Assembly: GCA_027604005.1 (NCBI GenBank)
Contig: JADGJT010000531.1
Location: forward strand, 1-12,911
Source: Dinochytrium kinnereticum
Lineage: Eukaryota > Chytridiomycota > Chytridiomycetes > Chytridiales > Chytridiaceae
DNA length: 12,911 bases
Direction: 5' to 3'
A program made the position numbers and the translations under genes. The notes beneath the pieces were generated by a model. The model saw only the letters and a program-made list of their open reading frames with translations. It was not told the origin of the DNA and searched no databases. The number at the start of each line of letters is the position of its first letter. Position 1 is the first letter of the stretch. Below, piece after piece: positions 9,101 through 12,835 of the stretch.

Positions 9101-10962
9101 GCAGTACCAAGTGTGGGGAAACGCGACAAGTAGGTGGTAATGTCGTCGAACGACACGTCGGGATCATTCCAGGACGCGCCAAGTTTAGCATTGCCCGATG
9201 TATCTGTGCACTCATATGTGGATGACTTAACAATAGTGACCCACTGGTGATTCTGACACTTGTGAACAAAGTGCTCTTTAAGAGCAGCATCGGCTAATCG
9301 GTGGGCTGGAGGGAGTAGGGAGTTCTCAACGCTGATCTTCCTGAAGCGATCATCGGCATCTTCTGGAGTCGTATAGGGCCATCGGTCGCCGAGTACGTCG
9401 GACACCCAGGAGTCAACACTGTAACCCTTCGCAAAGCAATTCTTAACAAGTGACTCAAAGGCTTTCCAAGTATCTAAAAGCGCGAAGTTGGTCGCTAGGA
9501 TGTCTGAGGCTGGTCCTGTTAACCAGGATCTGACCTTGCATCCGTTAAAGCAACTGTCTAAGTCAGGGTAGGGACGAGTAGAGGCCGTCGTTGACGTTGA
9601 CGTCGTTGAGGCTGATGAGGTCGGAGGGACATCAGAATAGGTCTGTAGAGTCCGCTTCAAAGCAGCTAGGAAAGTGAGAGCTGCTCTGGGGGACGATCCA
9701 TCAAAAGAATGGAGGGCTGCGGCACGCTGTGCATCTTTGATCCTGAATCCACTGCTCATGGTATGGATTATGGGAGAAGGATTTCTGAGTTCAGTGTATG
9801 ACAAAACATGATCCTGCGCCACACGCGAATTGTCAGCCTCGTTCACTGAAGTCCACAAAGGACTTGGAGGGGCGGGGCGTCGCGCTGGACTAGCCCTAGG
9901 GGAGTGTCGCTGCAGACGGGCAGACTGGGACTCAAGGAATGTACGTGTTAAATCATCAAGTTGATCGCAGTGAGCGGTGAGTTGGTTGCGGTACCGAATA
10001 ATCTCGTCAATATAACTTCCTTCCTCACTAGGGAGACTCTCCCGGTTTTCGAGCGAAGGGTCACTCAGAGCAGGGGAGGGGTTTGAGTAAATTGATTCCT
10101 CGCCCCAATTGACAACGGTAGAGGGGCGGGTGAACCATAATGGTGGTAGATCCGTCGGGAACTTATAACTTTTATCTATTTTGATTTCGCGGCCAGTGGT
10201 CATGTATGGCCACAAGTGGAATAGCATACAGGCCCATAATGGTGAGCCGTCCCTTGGTAACGATAAGCTGTCGGCTAAGTCATGTAGTGTAATCGGAGAA
10301 GTCAGGTCAACAGAGTCTAGGTTCTGCGATTTAACTGGAATAAAGTCTATGAGGATAGCACCAGAGATGCCCCTTAGAACAACCTTAAACCAAATATAGT
10401 CGATACGGTTAAAACACAACTGTACTAATGGCGGTAAGCAGTCAGTATCGTATAACAAAGATCCAACAAAAGTAACAGATAACAGATCGCGATACTGACG
10501 CTCAGGTACTTCGCGAAAGAAGGCGAAAACGTTCAAAAACTCCCCAAGGGTGACCAACTCGGAGGTATACTGAGGCGGGGACCTGATTTTGAAAAGCCCG
10601 GTAATCGGCGGGGAGATTAATAGACTATAATCAGAAACAAAATATATCTCCAAAGTCTTATAATACTTGATCCACTCATCAGCGTGGGAATTGCGCCGCG
10701 GGACGGGGGGTACCGAGGAACCAAAAGAGAAGTCCGTGAATGTAAGGACAGGTCCAAGGACCATGTGGTCGTTATCTTCAGGCACATCATCGAGAACGAG
10801 GCGGATCTGATGTCGTTTCGGGTCAGAGGTATCGTAACCGAAAACGGCAATATGAGGGTAGCGCACTCCGTTTTCTAAGATAAGGAGTGGGAGGAGCGCA
10901 TATTTAAATGGAAAGGAGGAAAGGTCCCATCGATTAGATTTCCGAAAATCAAAAGGAGTCAT
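109..10962 (-). CDS. ORF2: Gag-Pol-like polyprotein with protease, RT, RNase H, ExoIII-type endonuclease, integrase and chromodomain
   Basis: A single frame of 3,617 residues from ATG (10960-10962) to TAA (109-111). The frame stays open to 11007, but no ATG lies upstream in it, so this start is chosen. Order: unassigned 1-401 with an Arg/Pro-rich stretch near 365-380; Gag-like 402-760 with a CCHC knuckle; unassigned 761-1300; protease D1326; acidic linker; RT with YIDD at 1990-1993; RNase H; linker 2250-2448; ExoIII/APE1-type endonuclease 2449-2733; integrase HHCC and D-D35-E 2852-3017; insertion; GPY/F-like module; chromodomain near 3491-3547; AT-hook 3577-3585. It should make the enzymes for reverse transcription in particles and nuclear integration, after cleavage by its own protease. 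Gag and Pol are fused without frameshift or stop, so their ratio must be set some other way. The endonuclease between RNase H and integrase is the oddity. All catalytic residues checked are intact. Confidence 0.95.
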   Translation of the reverse strand: MTPFDFRKSNRWDLSSFPFKYALLPLLILENGVRYPHIAVFGYDTSDPKRHQIRLVLDDVPEDNDHMVLGPVLTFTDFSFGSSVPPVPRRNSHADEWIKYYKTLEIYFVSDYSLLISPPITGLFKIRSPPQYTSELVTLGEFLNVFAFFREVPERQYRDLLSVTFVGSLLYDTDCLPPLVQLCFNRIDYIWFKVVLRGISGAILIDFIPVKSQNLDSVDLTSPITLHDLADSLSLPRDGSPLWACMLFHLWPYMTTGREIKIDKSYKFPTDLPPLWFTRPSTVVNWGEESIYSNPSPALSDPSLENRESLPSEEGSYIDEIIRYRNQLTAHCDQLDDLTRTFLESQSARLQRHSPRASPARRPAPPSPLWTSVNEADNSRVAQDHVLSYTELRNPSPIIHTMSSGFRIKDAQRAAALHSFDGSSPRAALTFLAALKRTLQTYSDVPPTSSASTTSTSTTASTRPYPDLDSCFNGCKVRSWLTGPASDILATNFALLDTWKAFESLVKNCFAKGYSVDSWVSDVLGDRWPYTTPEDADDRFRKISVENSLLPPAHRLADAALKEHFVHKCQNHQWVTIVKSSTYECTDTSGNAKLGASWNDPDVSFDDITTYLSRFPTLGTAPRSTTTIDEAKIKRMILEATGQRRSRPDLNTHLFDFIYESHQEDPSSFDYLPHPQDDPKCFVTLETFATQVYENEVGRPIDDVTRSRFLRDVGQYRRGTYQPRTAADTKPFRPSPPRNCVLCGPNSDHFTDRCPRLPEIEAALQSLKGMNLSPTCTKTDLNSIQKVETPTTGSVVPDHLVFSLRSHFYPDSTTVGSVLCNAFNKELSFSKNVTLLNFDESDRDIFNDWDPSTLCWLSTDRALPFLFDLIKHKLGALLLLPADASAILAPFLSHLTHCSPLSVLVAPDNWRKQVTEPEAMILWRIDTAGTRDLEVRTPEYLLLPVTAAPVTLPLFQVKPIPSGHHSVPQPKLLDKVLSTPTHSKMWIHHGSNTIPEQLSRDQRSDLIGLAAKSISVPEIFFADHGITDSDRHDRVTSFISHIAGSGSKSRSKTRRIVTFDPSTKSLPNASENLGPITPTALKTDVIQTDVILPLDPESMERFVFKETLHLNLEETLPTEVARVWVLETFPINAVRYILHVSPITATNNELNLFKYNVDKVTRLPTTITLSRLQRDLHVEDISHTLHLPESKCQEYGMSLDTHILTNTFVASDLPEDGVLHTAVACDPSPEDLASLPLPADESDTNTTSLKSLETPDDLRSVDTSLDPRYVVTYSSYQNPLSADAVCQTDPTIVDPVPKTLPVRNDHVIAQICARLEGTFINDALLDSGSNCNVITLSFLKRLRSSHRIRVYPYKTTMYSTGIGGREALIGYCHLSLSPGVDYRTRRTVTFNITQRCPRDIILGTPVINLFHMDLLGSRQMLRFFTSEIVDGNEKVTAHETPLKLIANASTFVNPDPFIYAYTTEAVTLTSFTSTAVPCRLNRLPDVTLSTYTFNPRQRMLDKCALVRRTLYDHNDLFPPDSPPSYTYASDKSHSKRLKRSVNMKPFKIFVDCIHDEPVVLPKGTRLAYLVDDVSSDIDFTVPLSPELMDDPATLIALVAELMANSDVKSLTNFMTHLECKIGKAKRGEQPEGDNNLSPTPDTQAETTLSRVIDSINRNADPVHDPYMDSPPDISVPVINNEIDLVTSEMTATCDHLISMSLNSFDTYVTENGERPRLIPKDEDDAEVVATDKSHLTSASPLPDVTDVSDILPQDSVPSRLRPKDTSLEDKMDYFKETEKISDEELIKKFDLSHITDPDLLDQLHKFIILYGDVFRDYVVTGTKSPGEHTIEEKPFARPPNSAPYPEGLERAAVIHEHVQKMLSDNIIEPARSPYAAPVCLAKKKDGTLRFCTDFRKLNEVTIKDKYPLPRIDETFDRLAGMTLFSSLDLLSGFWQIKIPARDRHKTAFVTSGGQWQYKVMPFGLTNSPPTFQRCMDMVLAGLKWSLCMVYIDDIIIFSRDTTSHFQNLAAVFDRLVEFNLKLKPKKCNFCFTVLPFLGHVVSADGLKADPDKIKTLDAYPIPRNLKEVQMFLGLAQYFRRFVPNFSDIAQPLISLTKKDTPFCWSQSCSDAFNSLISILKRQVTMKLPQRGDKLVISCDASKTGLGAALFINDNGVYHPVAFASRTLSATEQNYSNTDREGLAVVWAADTFAHYTWNTPYRIETDHNALLPLFKRGDLTGRFARFAYALHDHDIELVYTPGKSQAVADALSRAYKELPPEVPITLPDSEETHPSCQQIVYLGKRAGSHIDTYVSPTPTSNVKNRENDHQGQEVTIMTNDSIHSEGETDVIICLSPQQLKNILDQKSLQILKPYELPCVERLWIVQTSSVKQLTHVISVGTLIPPTKGKLCFSYPITKISSLSVPLSVETLRRYHSIDVFSRPSTPLAICTQSRMTQIWPLSPEPRSIFMDKDLKILSWNVNSFRAFLNHLYGLKKESIDLNKVEFLAKYLEDLNVSVACFQETMLDTDSKVWKSLHQLKEWNVFTNAAFQAGKNGVITLVKRDIPVLNVIRGLDASKLDEPTDPVEPNTGPFGDEGRCLTVILPFLTVVNVYVPNGTSSPDRHHYKMKFLKAFSSFNADLRETNNVIAVGDFNISHTAFDVCRPHRFDGVSGFTDEERLWFNFFLKMGFIDGFRHSHPHDPGYTWFNPQDRFKAIWRVDYAMIDNNIPGVWTVDHEYPNGFMDHACVIFQLAADNLSTDPENITLPVLHNPSKDVNSTEELTLFRVPSERFRDLQRLDPDFGDIIFFLEDGFLPDDNERRIEVIRQSQTMIMRDSLLYKVTHVADYLLKRSPVRVALCIPIELRTTACAQVHDDLFAGHLGDQKIKPTMLDKYWWPTITTDITLHVRSCATCQKIKDIPLRVGSVTPVPFGLKPWDRVAIDCVGPLKKSKKGNTYIVVLTDYFTRWSDAYATPDINADTVARTIVEQCFCRYGIPLSLHSDQGQPFLSELMKKVSLALGYHRSFSSPYWPRANGLVERFNKTLCQMIRAYINQAEHDDWDDILPYVLFAYRTTVHPTTQQTPFLLMFGREPLVPADLRFGFSTKDVYDDERANPDHAQILTQSYDTVKGDPPVYRVALTSVRHWRTMFNAWDSNLFDCVADTTPATRISALMSKFDLDVLYIVNTSVDGKSVDLPHFFEIKVSTHSHLIGCIGTSCNRVRGFRSVHVFHRRLLSLPTKGLPFYLHAHTGCLQYYGRDLIQPLLVSEGTLGSPLWEGSKQAPRLLLVPREGCFLPNGSASNSDDFYDTAQSSPAVLANVSKAIDKFLDEKLKDHRLHAKDHILRLTSRLALAKGLLAKYHRDRVADTPNRKLEPLRFDLGDLVWVSVPFDARRVDPSHKFAFRWAGPMRVIGVSPDRKRFNLVEYLPDGRLLPRVANAARLRRYHNVPPDSSPDVAAIGSPRSDFEAEIKAWRDMAVLERRPPHFKAQVGVSRELFRRYDPDLVENDDPDDPEIYIERLSRHSYNQREKKFYYHVKWLGYGTHHNKWFAENDLSAALVADYWEDLRVHNPIEYAMRQRSLKNIANRKGNTLSRISPPRKRGRPRKHADTSPANPTTARIITPRDNEGFRFNSDSELSS
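208..234 (-). other. AT-hook motif at ORF2 C-terminus
   Basis: Residues 3577-3585 read RKRGRPRKH, with the GRP core and flanking basic residues of an AT-hook, a minor-groove AT-DNA binder. It lies about 30 residues after the chromodomain and 33 residues before the stop. It may add DNA binding, or a nuclear localisation signal, to the integrase tail. The motif match is clear; the function is inferred. Confidence 0.75.
322..492 (-). other. Chromodomain of the integrase tail
   Basis: Residues about 3491-3547 show the chromodomain pattern: an aromatic near IYIERL, then a variable basic loop, YYHVKWLGYG (W3516) and NKWFAENDL (W3526). These correspond to the strand carrying K-W-x-G-Y and the following W-E/A-x-x-x-L segment. 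Chromodomains bind methylated histone tails and steer chromovirus integration to heterochromatin. The aromatic cage residues appear to be the two tryptophans plus an N-terminal tyrosine; this is inferred by pattern only. Confidence 0.85.
703..900 (-). other. Integrase C-terminal GPY/F-like module
   Basis: Residues about 3355-3420 contain LGDLVWV (W3363) and, 20 residues later, RWAGPMRVIGV (W3383, G3385, P3386). This is the layout of the SH3-like GPY/F module after the gypsy integrase core, here with Met in place of the aromatic. Its role is DNA contact and multimerisation. A helix-rich segment (3296-3345) precedes it, as in other gypsy integrases. Confidence 0.8.
1078..1667 (-). other. Unrecognised insertion of about 195 residues in the integrase C-terminal region
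   Basis: Between the end of the integrase core (about residue 3080) and the helical segment leading to GPY/F (about 3296) lie some 195-215 residues that match nothing I know. Most gypsy integrases have a few tens of residues here. The insert looks globular, with alternating hydrophobic strands, Cys and His residues and no obvious low complexity except a Ser/Asp-rich end. It could be a separate domain; no function is proposed. Confidence 0.55.
1723..2505 (-). other. Integrase zinc-binding domain and DDE catalytic core
   Basis: Residues about 2820-3080. The N-terminal part begins at RDSLLYKV, typical of this position, and carries H2852, H2859, C2889 and C2892 (HHCC zinc finger) with the YWWP motif between. 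The core has D2921 (VAIDCVG), D2981 (HSDQGQPF) and E3017 (GLVERFNKT), with exactly 35 residues between the second D and the E, the retroviral D,D35E signature. It processes LTR ends and joins them to target DNA in the nucleus. No missing residue was found. Confidence 0.95.
2764..3618 (-). other. Exonuclease III/APE1-type endonuclease domain (EEP superfamily) inside Pol
   Basis: Residues 2449-2733, starting at an in-frame Met. Motifs in order: ILSWNVNSFRA (N2459, N2461), CFQET (E2502), VYVPNG (Y2592), GDFNISH (D2631, N2633), a GFTDEER segment, FRHSHPHDPGYTWF, RVDY (D2699) and MDHACV (D2723, H2724). This is the full metal-binding and catalytic set of Mg-dependent AP endonucleases. The GFTDEER...FRH...GYTW stretch is characteristic of ExoIII/APE1 repair enzymes rather than the endonuclease of LINE elements. 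Expected activity is AP-site incision and 3' phosphodiesterase or exonuclease on DNA. Its position between RNase H and integrase suggests release from the polyprotein by the element's protease. Confidence 0.92.
3706..3885 (-). other. Candidate repeated module, copy 2 (residues 2360-2419)
   Basis: This 60-residue stretch in the linker between RNase H and the endonuclease begins RLWIVQT. It aligns without gaps to residues 1122-1181, which begin RVWVLET: I count 10 identities in 60 (including R, W, T, F, Y and K), with most other hydrophobic positions conserved. Strand-like alternation suggests a small beta domain. Identity is low, so homology is suggested, not proven. Confidence 0.4.
4044..4059 (-). 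promoter_or_regulatory. Candidate central polypurine tract
   Basis: On the coding strand AAAAACCGGGAGAATG is identical over 16 nt to the 3' polypurine tract plus the first two LTR bases (75-90). By chance, about one such match in more than 100,000 windows of this size would be expected. It lies inside ORF2 (encoding K-N-R-E-N near residue 2302), in the linker before the endonuclease. Lentiviruses and Ty1 are known to carry a second internal polypurine tract that starts plus-strand synthesis mid-genome; that role here is inferred. Confidence 0.7.
4213..4569 (-). other. RNase H domain
   Basis: Residues about 2132-2250 with D2139 (SCDASKTG), E2180 (DREGLAV), D2205 (ETDHNALL) and D2248 (VADALSR), the four acidic residues of gypsy RNase H. 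It degrades the RNA strand of the RNA/DNA hybrid and makes the polypurine primers. It directly follows RT through a usual-looking connection. Confidence 0.93.
4618..5481 (-). other. Reverse transcriptase domain
   Basis: Residues about 1828-2115. Seen are the primer-grip side LAKKKDGTLRFCTDFRKLN, KYPLPRID, first catalytic D1928 (LFSSLDLLSGFWQI), MPFGLTNSPPTFQ, YIDDI with D1992 and D1993, and FLGHVVS (H2039), followed by the thumb/connection motif FLGLAQYFRRFVPNFS. These are the canonical gypsy RT blocks in order, with no disruption. It makes element cDNA from genomic RNA. Confidence 0.97.
6703..7065 (-). other. Retropepsin-like aspartic protease
   Basis: Residues about 1300-1420: hydrophobic strand then LLDSGSNCNVI with catalytic D1326, and 73 residues later DIILGTPVI (1399-1407), the second conserved strand-helix motif. 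DSG replaces the more common DTG, which is known in gypsy proteases. It works as a dimer and should cut the polyprotein into its parts. There is no tyrosine recombinase and no other protease. Confidence 0.88.
7420..7599 (-). other. Candidate repeated module, copy 1 (residues 1122-1181)
   Basis: Partner of the stretch at 3706-3885; it starts RVWVLET and ends in a segment with TITLSRLQRDL. It lies in the long unassigned region between the zinc knuckle and the protease. A third, weaker relative may be residues about 188-236 (W191, then ILIDFIPV and SPITLHDLADSL). Evidence is pattern similarity by eye only. Confidence 0.38.
7689..7718. repeat. Perfect 15-bp tandem duplication in ORF2
   Basis: The unit gaatgacatcagtct occurs twice in a row (7689-7703 and 7704-7718). 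It is five codons long and keeps the frame, giving the protein repeat TDVIQTDVI in the unassigned region before the protease. It looks like a recent replication-slippage or RT-jump duplication. Confidence 0.9.
8683..9759 (-). other. Gag-like segment with CCHC zinc knuckle
   Basis: Residues 402-760 begin at an internal Met (MSSGF). They have helical, capsid-like character, including a stretch with WLTGPASDILATNF and a following helix-rich region. They end with a knuckle at C740, C743, H749 and C754. The spacing is C-X2-C-X5-H-X4-C, one residue longer than the usual X4. Zinc knuckles of nucleocapsid bind genomic RNA for packaging. Capsid assignment is by position and character, not by a firm family match. 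Confidence 0.65.
10038..10049 (-). promoter_or_regulatory. Third polypurine-tract-like copy near the start of ORF2
   Basis: The coding strand reads AAAACCGGGAGA, a 12-nt exact match to the core of the 3' polypurine tract. It encodes E-N-R-E-S near residue 305, in the same reading frame as the central copy (K-N-R-E-N). It could be a further plus-strand start or a coincidence; it is shorter than the central copy. Confidence 0.35.
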
Positions 10963-11053
10963 GATATTCAAGATGAGCAGAGTATGACCCAATTTATTTT
11001 TGTTTATTCAACTACAGATACCACAAAAAATGGGGGATCTTACAGATCAAGAG
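10963..11053 (-). other. Gap between ORF1 and ORF2 with two AATAAA motifs
   Basis: The 91 bp between the ORF1 stop and the ORF2 ATG are A/T-rich on the coding strand. They carry AATAAA at 11003-11008 and again at 10993-10998, plus a GTAAGA donor-like hexamer just after the ORF1 stop. ORF1 and ORF2 are in different frames and do not overlap, so simple ribosomal frameshifting cannot join them. The motifs fit a short ORF1-only polyadenylated transcript or may be chance in A/T-rich DNA. Confidence 0.5.
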
Positions 11054-12097
11054 TTAAACAACTTTGGTCAAAGAAGAGGTGGAGGGGTCGAGCTGCATAG
11101 ACGACTCAAGGGCGTCGGTAGCACGGGCTGAGGTAGTCGGAGTAGCCGAGGTCGCCTCAGAGGCAGTCGACTTGCCTTTAGGGTCTTTGCGGTTTGGTTT
11201 AGGCTTGCTCGCAGCCTGAGTAGGTGGGAAGGTTGACCTCGGGTCGAAGGCCTTAGAACTAACCCAGTTAGGTGGGAACTCAGGACGAGAGGACCTGTTG
11301 TTCCAAAAGGTAAGGAAACGAGCTGAAATAGATGAAAGTTCGTGGTCGGTCAACGAGGGTAAGTCAGACAGATCAGGGAACGAGACTAAAAGGTAACCGC
11401 CGTCTTTACCACGGATAGCGCGATAGATCAAAGAAAGTCGATGGATAACTGACTTCCTAGCTCTATGAAGGCGGACGTGGAAAGTGTGTAAGGCACTAGA
11501 AAGAGCCTCGTCGTCGTCGCGGACTCGGTTGACGTATTCGATACCTGGAATGGTGTCGACAATAGGATCGATCAAGCGGAGGATCTCCAGCTGGTGGGTG
11601 AGCTGGGCGACGCTTTCCTCGCGATCTGCAGGAACAACAAAAGGAGGGGGAGGCGTATTGGCTCGTGGACGCTTCGCGGCAGGATCCTCAGCGAAACGAG
11701 AGTTCCTTTTCCCGGTACGGACGTCGTCGGAGTCAGGGAAGGGAACCTCAGGACCAGGTATCGGGCGCGAGGTAAGATTATTCTGGACTGACCGCGGCAC
11801 AGGGGCAGGTCGGGATGGACCAGAAGTAGGACCAGACTCTCGTACTCGATCTCGTTCGCCCCAAACTTGGGCGATCTCCAGCAGACGGGAGGTAGGGTCG
11901 GCGATCGTCGGGTTCTCACGAACAGTGGTGATAAGGTCGTTAATCGCCGTCAGCTCCGAAAAGCGTTGGTGGTTGAGATCCCTCGTGTTATTGATGAGAT
12001 TATGGCCGCCAATGAAACGGGGATCAGACCGGGGTCTGTTAGGTCGTCTTCCACGACCACGAGGGGTAAAAGAGTGTTGGTCTTTAGAGGACGACAC
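11054..12097 (-). CDS. ORF1: unrecognised basic protein, start codon not identified
   Basis: An open frame ending at TAA (11054-11056); 347 residues if counted from a GTG at 12095-12097, and open further to 12184. No ATG occurs in it except at residue 334, so the true start must come from splicing, a non-AUG codon or elsewhere. Visible parts: N-terminal RG/RP-rich tract (12-24), Pro-rich middle, AKRPRA nuclear-signal-like cluster near 141, Pro run 149-153, a probably helical region (159-270) with LHRARKSVIHRLSLIYRAIRG, and a Ser/Thr/Lys-rich tail (295-345). No zinc knuckle or enzyme motif. Being first in the element and basic, it may be an RNA-binding or accessory Gag-type protein; that is inference from position only. 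The antisense frame here is open too (11484-12113), so openness alone is weak evidence, but the composition looks protein-like. Confidence 0.6.
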   Translation of the reverse strand: MSSSKDQHSFTPRGRGRRPNRPRSDPRFIGGHNLINNTRDLNHQRFSELTAINDLITTVRENPTIADPTSRLLEIAQVWGERDRVRESGPTSGPSRPAPVPRSVQNNLTSRPIPGPEVPFPDSDDVRTGKRNSRFAEDPAAKRPRANTPPPPFVVPADREESVAQLTHQLEILRLIDPIVDTIPGIEYVNRVRDDDEALSSALHTFHVRLHRARKSVIHRLSLIYRAIRGKDGGYLLVSFPDLSDLPSLTDHELSSISARFLTFWNNRSSRPEFPPNWVSSKAFDPRSTFPPTQAASKPKPNRKDPKGKSTASEATSATPTTSARATDALESSMQLDPSTSSLTKVV

Positions 12098-12130
12098 TAA
12101 AGTTGCGTTATAAATAAAGCAATGTGAGAA

Positions 12131-12160
12131 CTGAGAACACAGAGGGTCAGGTGTCTCTAA
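12131..12160 (-). promoter_or_regulatory. Candidate splice acceptor sites before ORF1
   Basis: The coding strand has CTGAC, a branch-point-like pentamer, followed by a pyrimidine-rich run to CTCAG (AG at 12131-12132). Just upstream, TTTTTCTTAG (AG at 12157-12158) is a second acceptor. Both fall inside the open ORF1 frame upstream of its GTG. A strong donor-like AA|GTAAGA lies at 12538. A spliced 5' exon would explain the missing AUG, but I could not find a donor that puts the first leader AUG in frame with ORF1. Confidence 0.35.
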
Positions 12161-12376
12161 GAAAAATTCGGGCAGAGATTCTCCCTATTTATTAATGCTA
12201 AGGGGGGGTAGAGCCTTGGCTCAATACCCTGGAACGAGGACTATTGGCAGAGCCTAGTGTATATCAACAAAACTCCCTAAGTTGGCCTTAATAGGTCAAC
12301 AAAAGGCTAATGAAGTTACAAAAGGTGACCCAACTCCTGGAACCGACAAGATGGTCAACCTACAACCTCCAAGGCG

Positions 12377-12435
12377 AACCTCAAAGGCTAGGGACAAGTC
12401 AACCTCAAGCCTCAGCGAGGGACAGTCAACCTCAA
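12377..12435. repeat. Short degenerate repeats in the leader
   Basis: On the plus strand aacctcaa occurs at 12377-12384, 12401-12408 and 12428-12435. The last two are part of a longer near-repeat, agggaca(a)gtcaacctcaa, with one base of length difference. A further gtcaacct stands at 12354-12361. Spacing of 24 and 27 bp suggests an eroded tandem array. Function unknown. Confidence 0.6.
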
Positions 12436-12598
12436 AATCCGATAAGCGGAGAGGGACAATAAAGAAGGAAAGGAAAAAACAAAGGAAGAAAACAACAAAG
12501 GTTTCGTCCAAGCAAAACAGCAAAGCAAAACTTCTTACTTCCAACCGATCTTGGGAAGCAAGGTAAGGTGGTGTGGTAGGAGCAATTAGTGCGTAATC

Positions 12599-12718
12599 TC
12601 AGTCGAAGGGTGAAGAGAAAAAAAAACGAGAAGCGTCGTACAAAATCGAGACGCTAGTTAAGTACCCCGCATGGGTAGAATCCTGATGATGGGAGACAGG
12701 AGAAGAATAAGCATCCAT
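12599..12718 (-). CDS. Upstream ORF of 39 codons (first AUG of the leader)
   Basis: From ATG at 12716-12718, preceded by TAG and followed by G (moderate context), to TGA at 12599-12601. The predicted product starts MDAYSSPVSHHQD and has no recognisable motif. An overlapping second frame from ATG 12712-12714 gives 18 codons. As the first AUG after the LTR it should intercept scanning ribosomes, or it may be the start of a first exon with a GGG|GTACTT donor-like site inside. It is equally likely to be non-functional. Confidence 0.25.
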   Translation of the reverse strand: MDAYSSPVSHHQDSTHAGYLTSVSILYDASRFFFSSPFD

Positions 12719-12730
12719 CTATGTAGTTAA

Positions 12731-12755
12731 CAGGTTGTGTCTGCAGACACACCTG
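12731..12755. repeat. Palindrome in the leader, dimerisation-signal-like
   Basis: TGTGTCTGCAGACACA at 12736-12751 is a perfect 16-bp palindrome. Four more pairs (cagg / cctg) extend it to 12731-12755 with a single bulged base. It lies about 70 nt downstream of the primer-binding site and just before the first AUG. Retroviral dimerisation initiation sites are short palindromes in this same place; that function here is inferred. Confidence 0.6.
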
Positions 12756-12822
12756 GGAGACGAAGAAACAAAGGATTCAGAAAAAACTCAGCTTGATCAA
12801 TCGCAGCAAGGCTCCAAAGTTA

Positions 12823-12835
12823 GGTTGGGCCCCCA
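12823..12835 (-). promoter_or_regulatory. Primer-binding site, probably tRNA-Pro
   Basis: On the coding strand TGGGGGCCCAACC starts one base after the LTR end. It opens with TGG, the complement of tRNA CCA, and its first seven bases (TGGGGGC) equal those of the known tRNA-Pro-type site used by murine leukaemia virus. Read on the plus strand it resembles a tRNA 3' end with discriminator C and an acceptor strand TTGGGCC. The match beyond the first eight bases depends on the host tRNA, which is not known. Confidence 0.7.

Noticed and set aside
109..10962. Envelope-like gene that would make this an infectious retrovirus
   Set aside because: No signal peptide, membrane span or furin-type site was seen in ORF1 or ORF2, and no extra ORF lies between integrase and the 3' LTR.
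10963..10992. Starting ORF2 ten codons earlier at a TTG
   Set aside because: An ATG is available at 10960-10962 and eukaryotic initiation at TTG is rare; nothing supports the longer form.
11484..12113. 209-codon frame on the plus strand opposite ORF1
   Set aside because: It lies wholly antisense to ORF1, is low-complexity Arg/Ser/Gly and shows no motif; ORF1 fits the element's strand and position better. Not fully excluded, since ORF1 itself lacks an AUG.
12281..12300. Possible hairpin gttggcc...ggtcaac in the leader
   Set aside because: Seven-base arms with one mismatch (wobble) are expected by chance in a region of this size; no supporting context.
12282..12566. Lys/Ser-rich 94-codon plus-strand frame and an 82-codon minus-strand frame (12296-12544) in the leader
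   Set aside because: Neither looks like a gene: the plus-strand frame reflects the purine-rich strand, and the minus-strand frame opens with TTG and contains no ATG. Composition is explained by the pyrimidine-rich leader tract.
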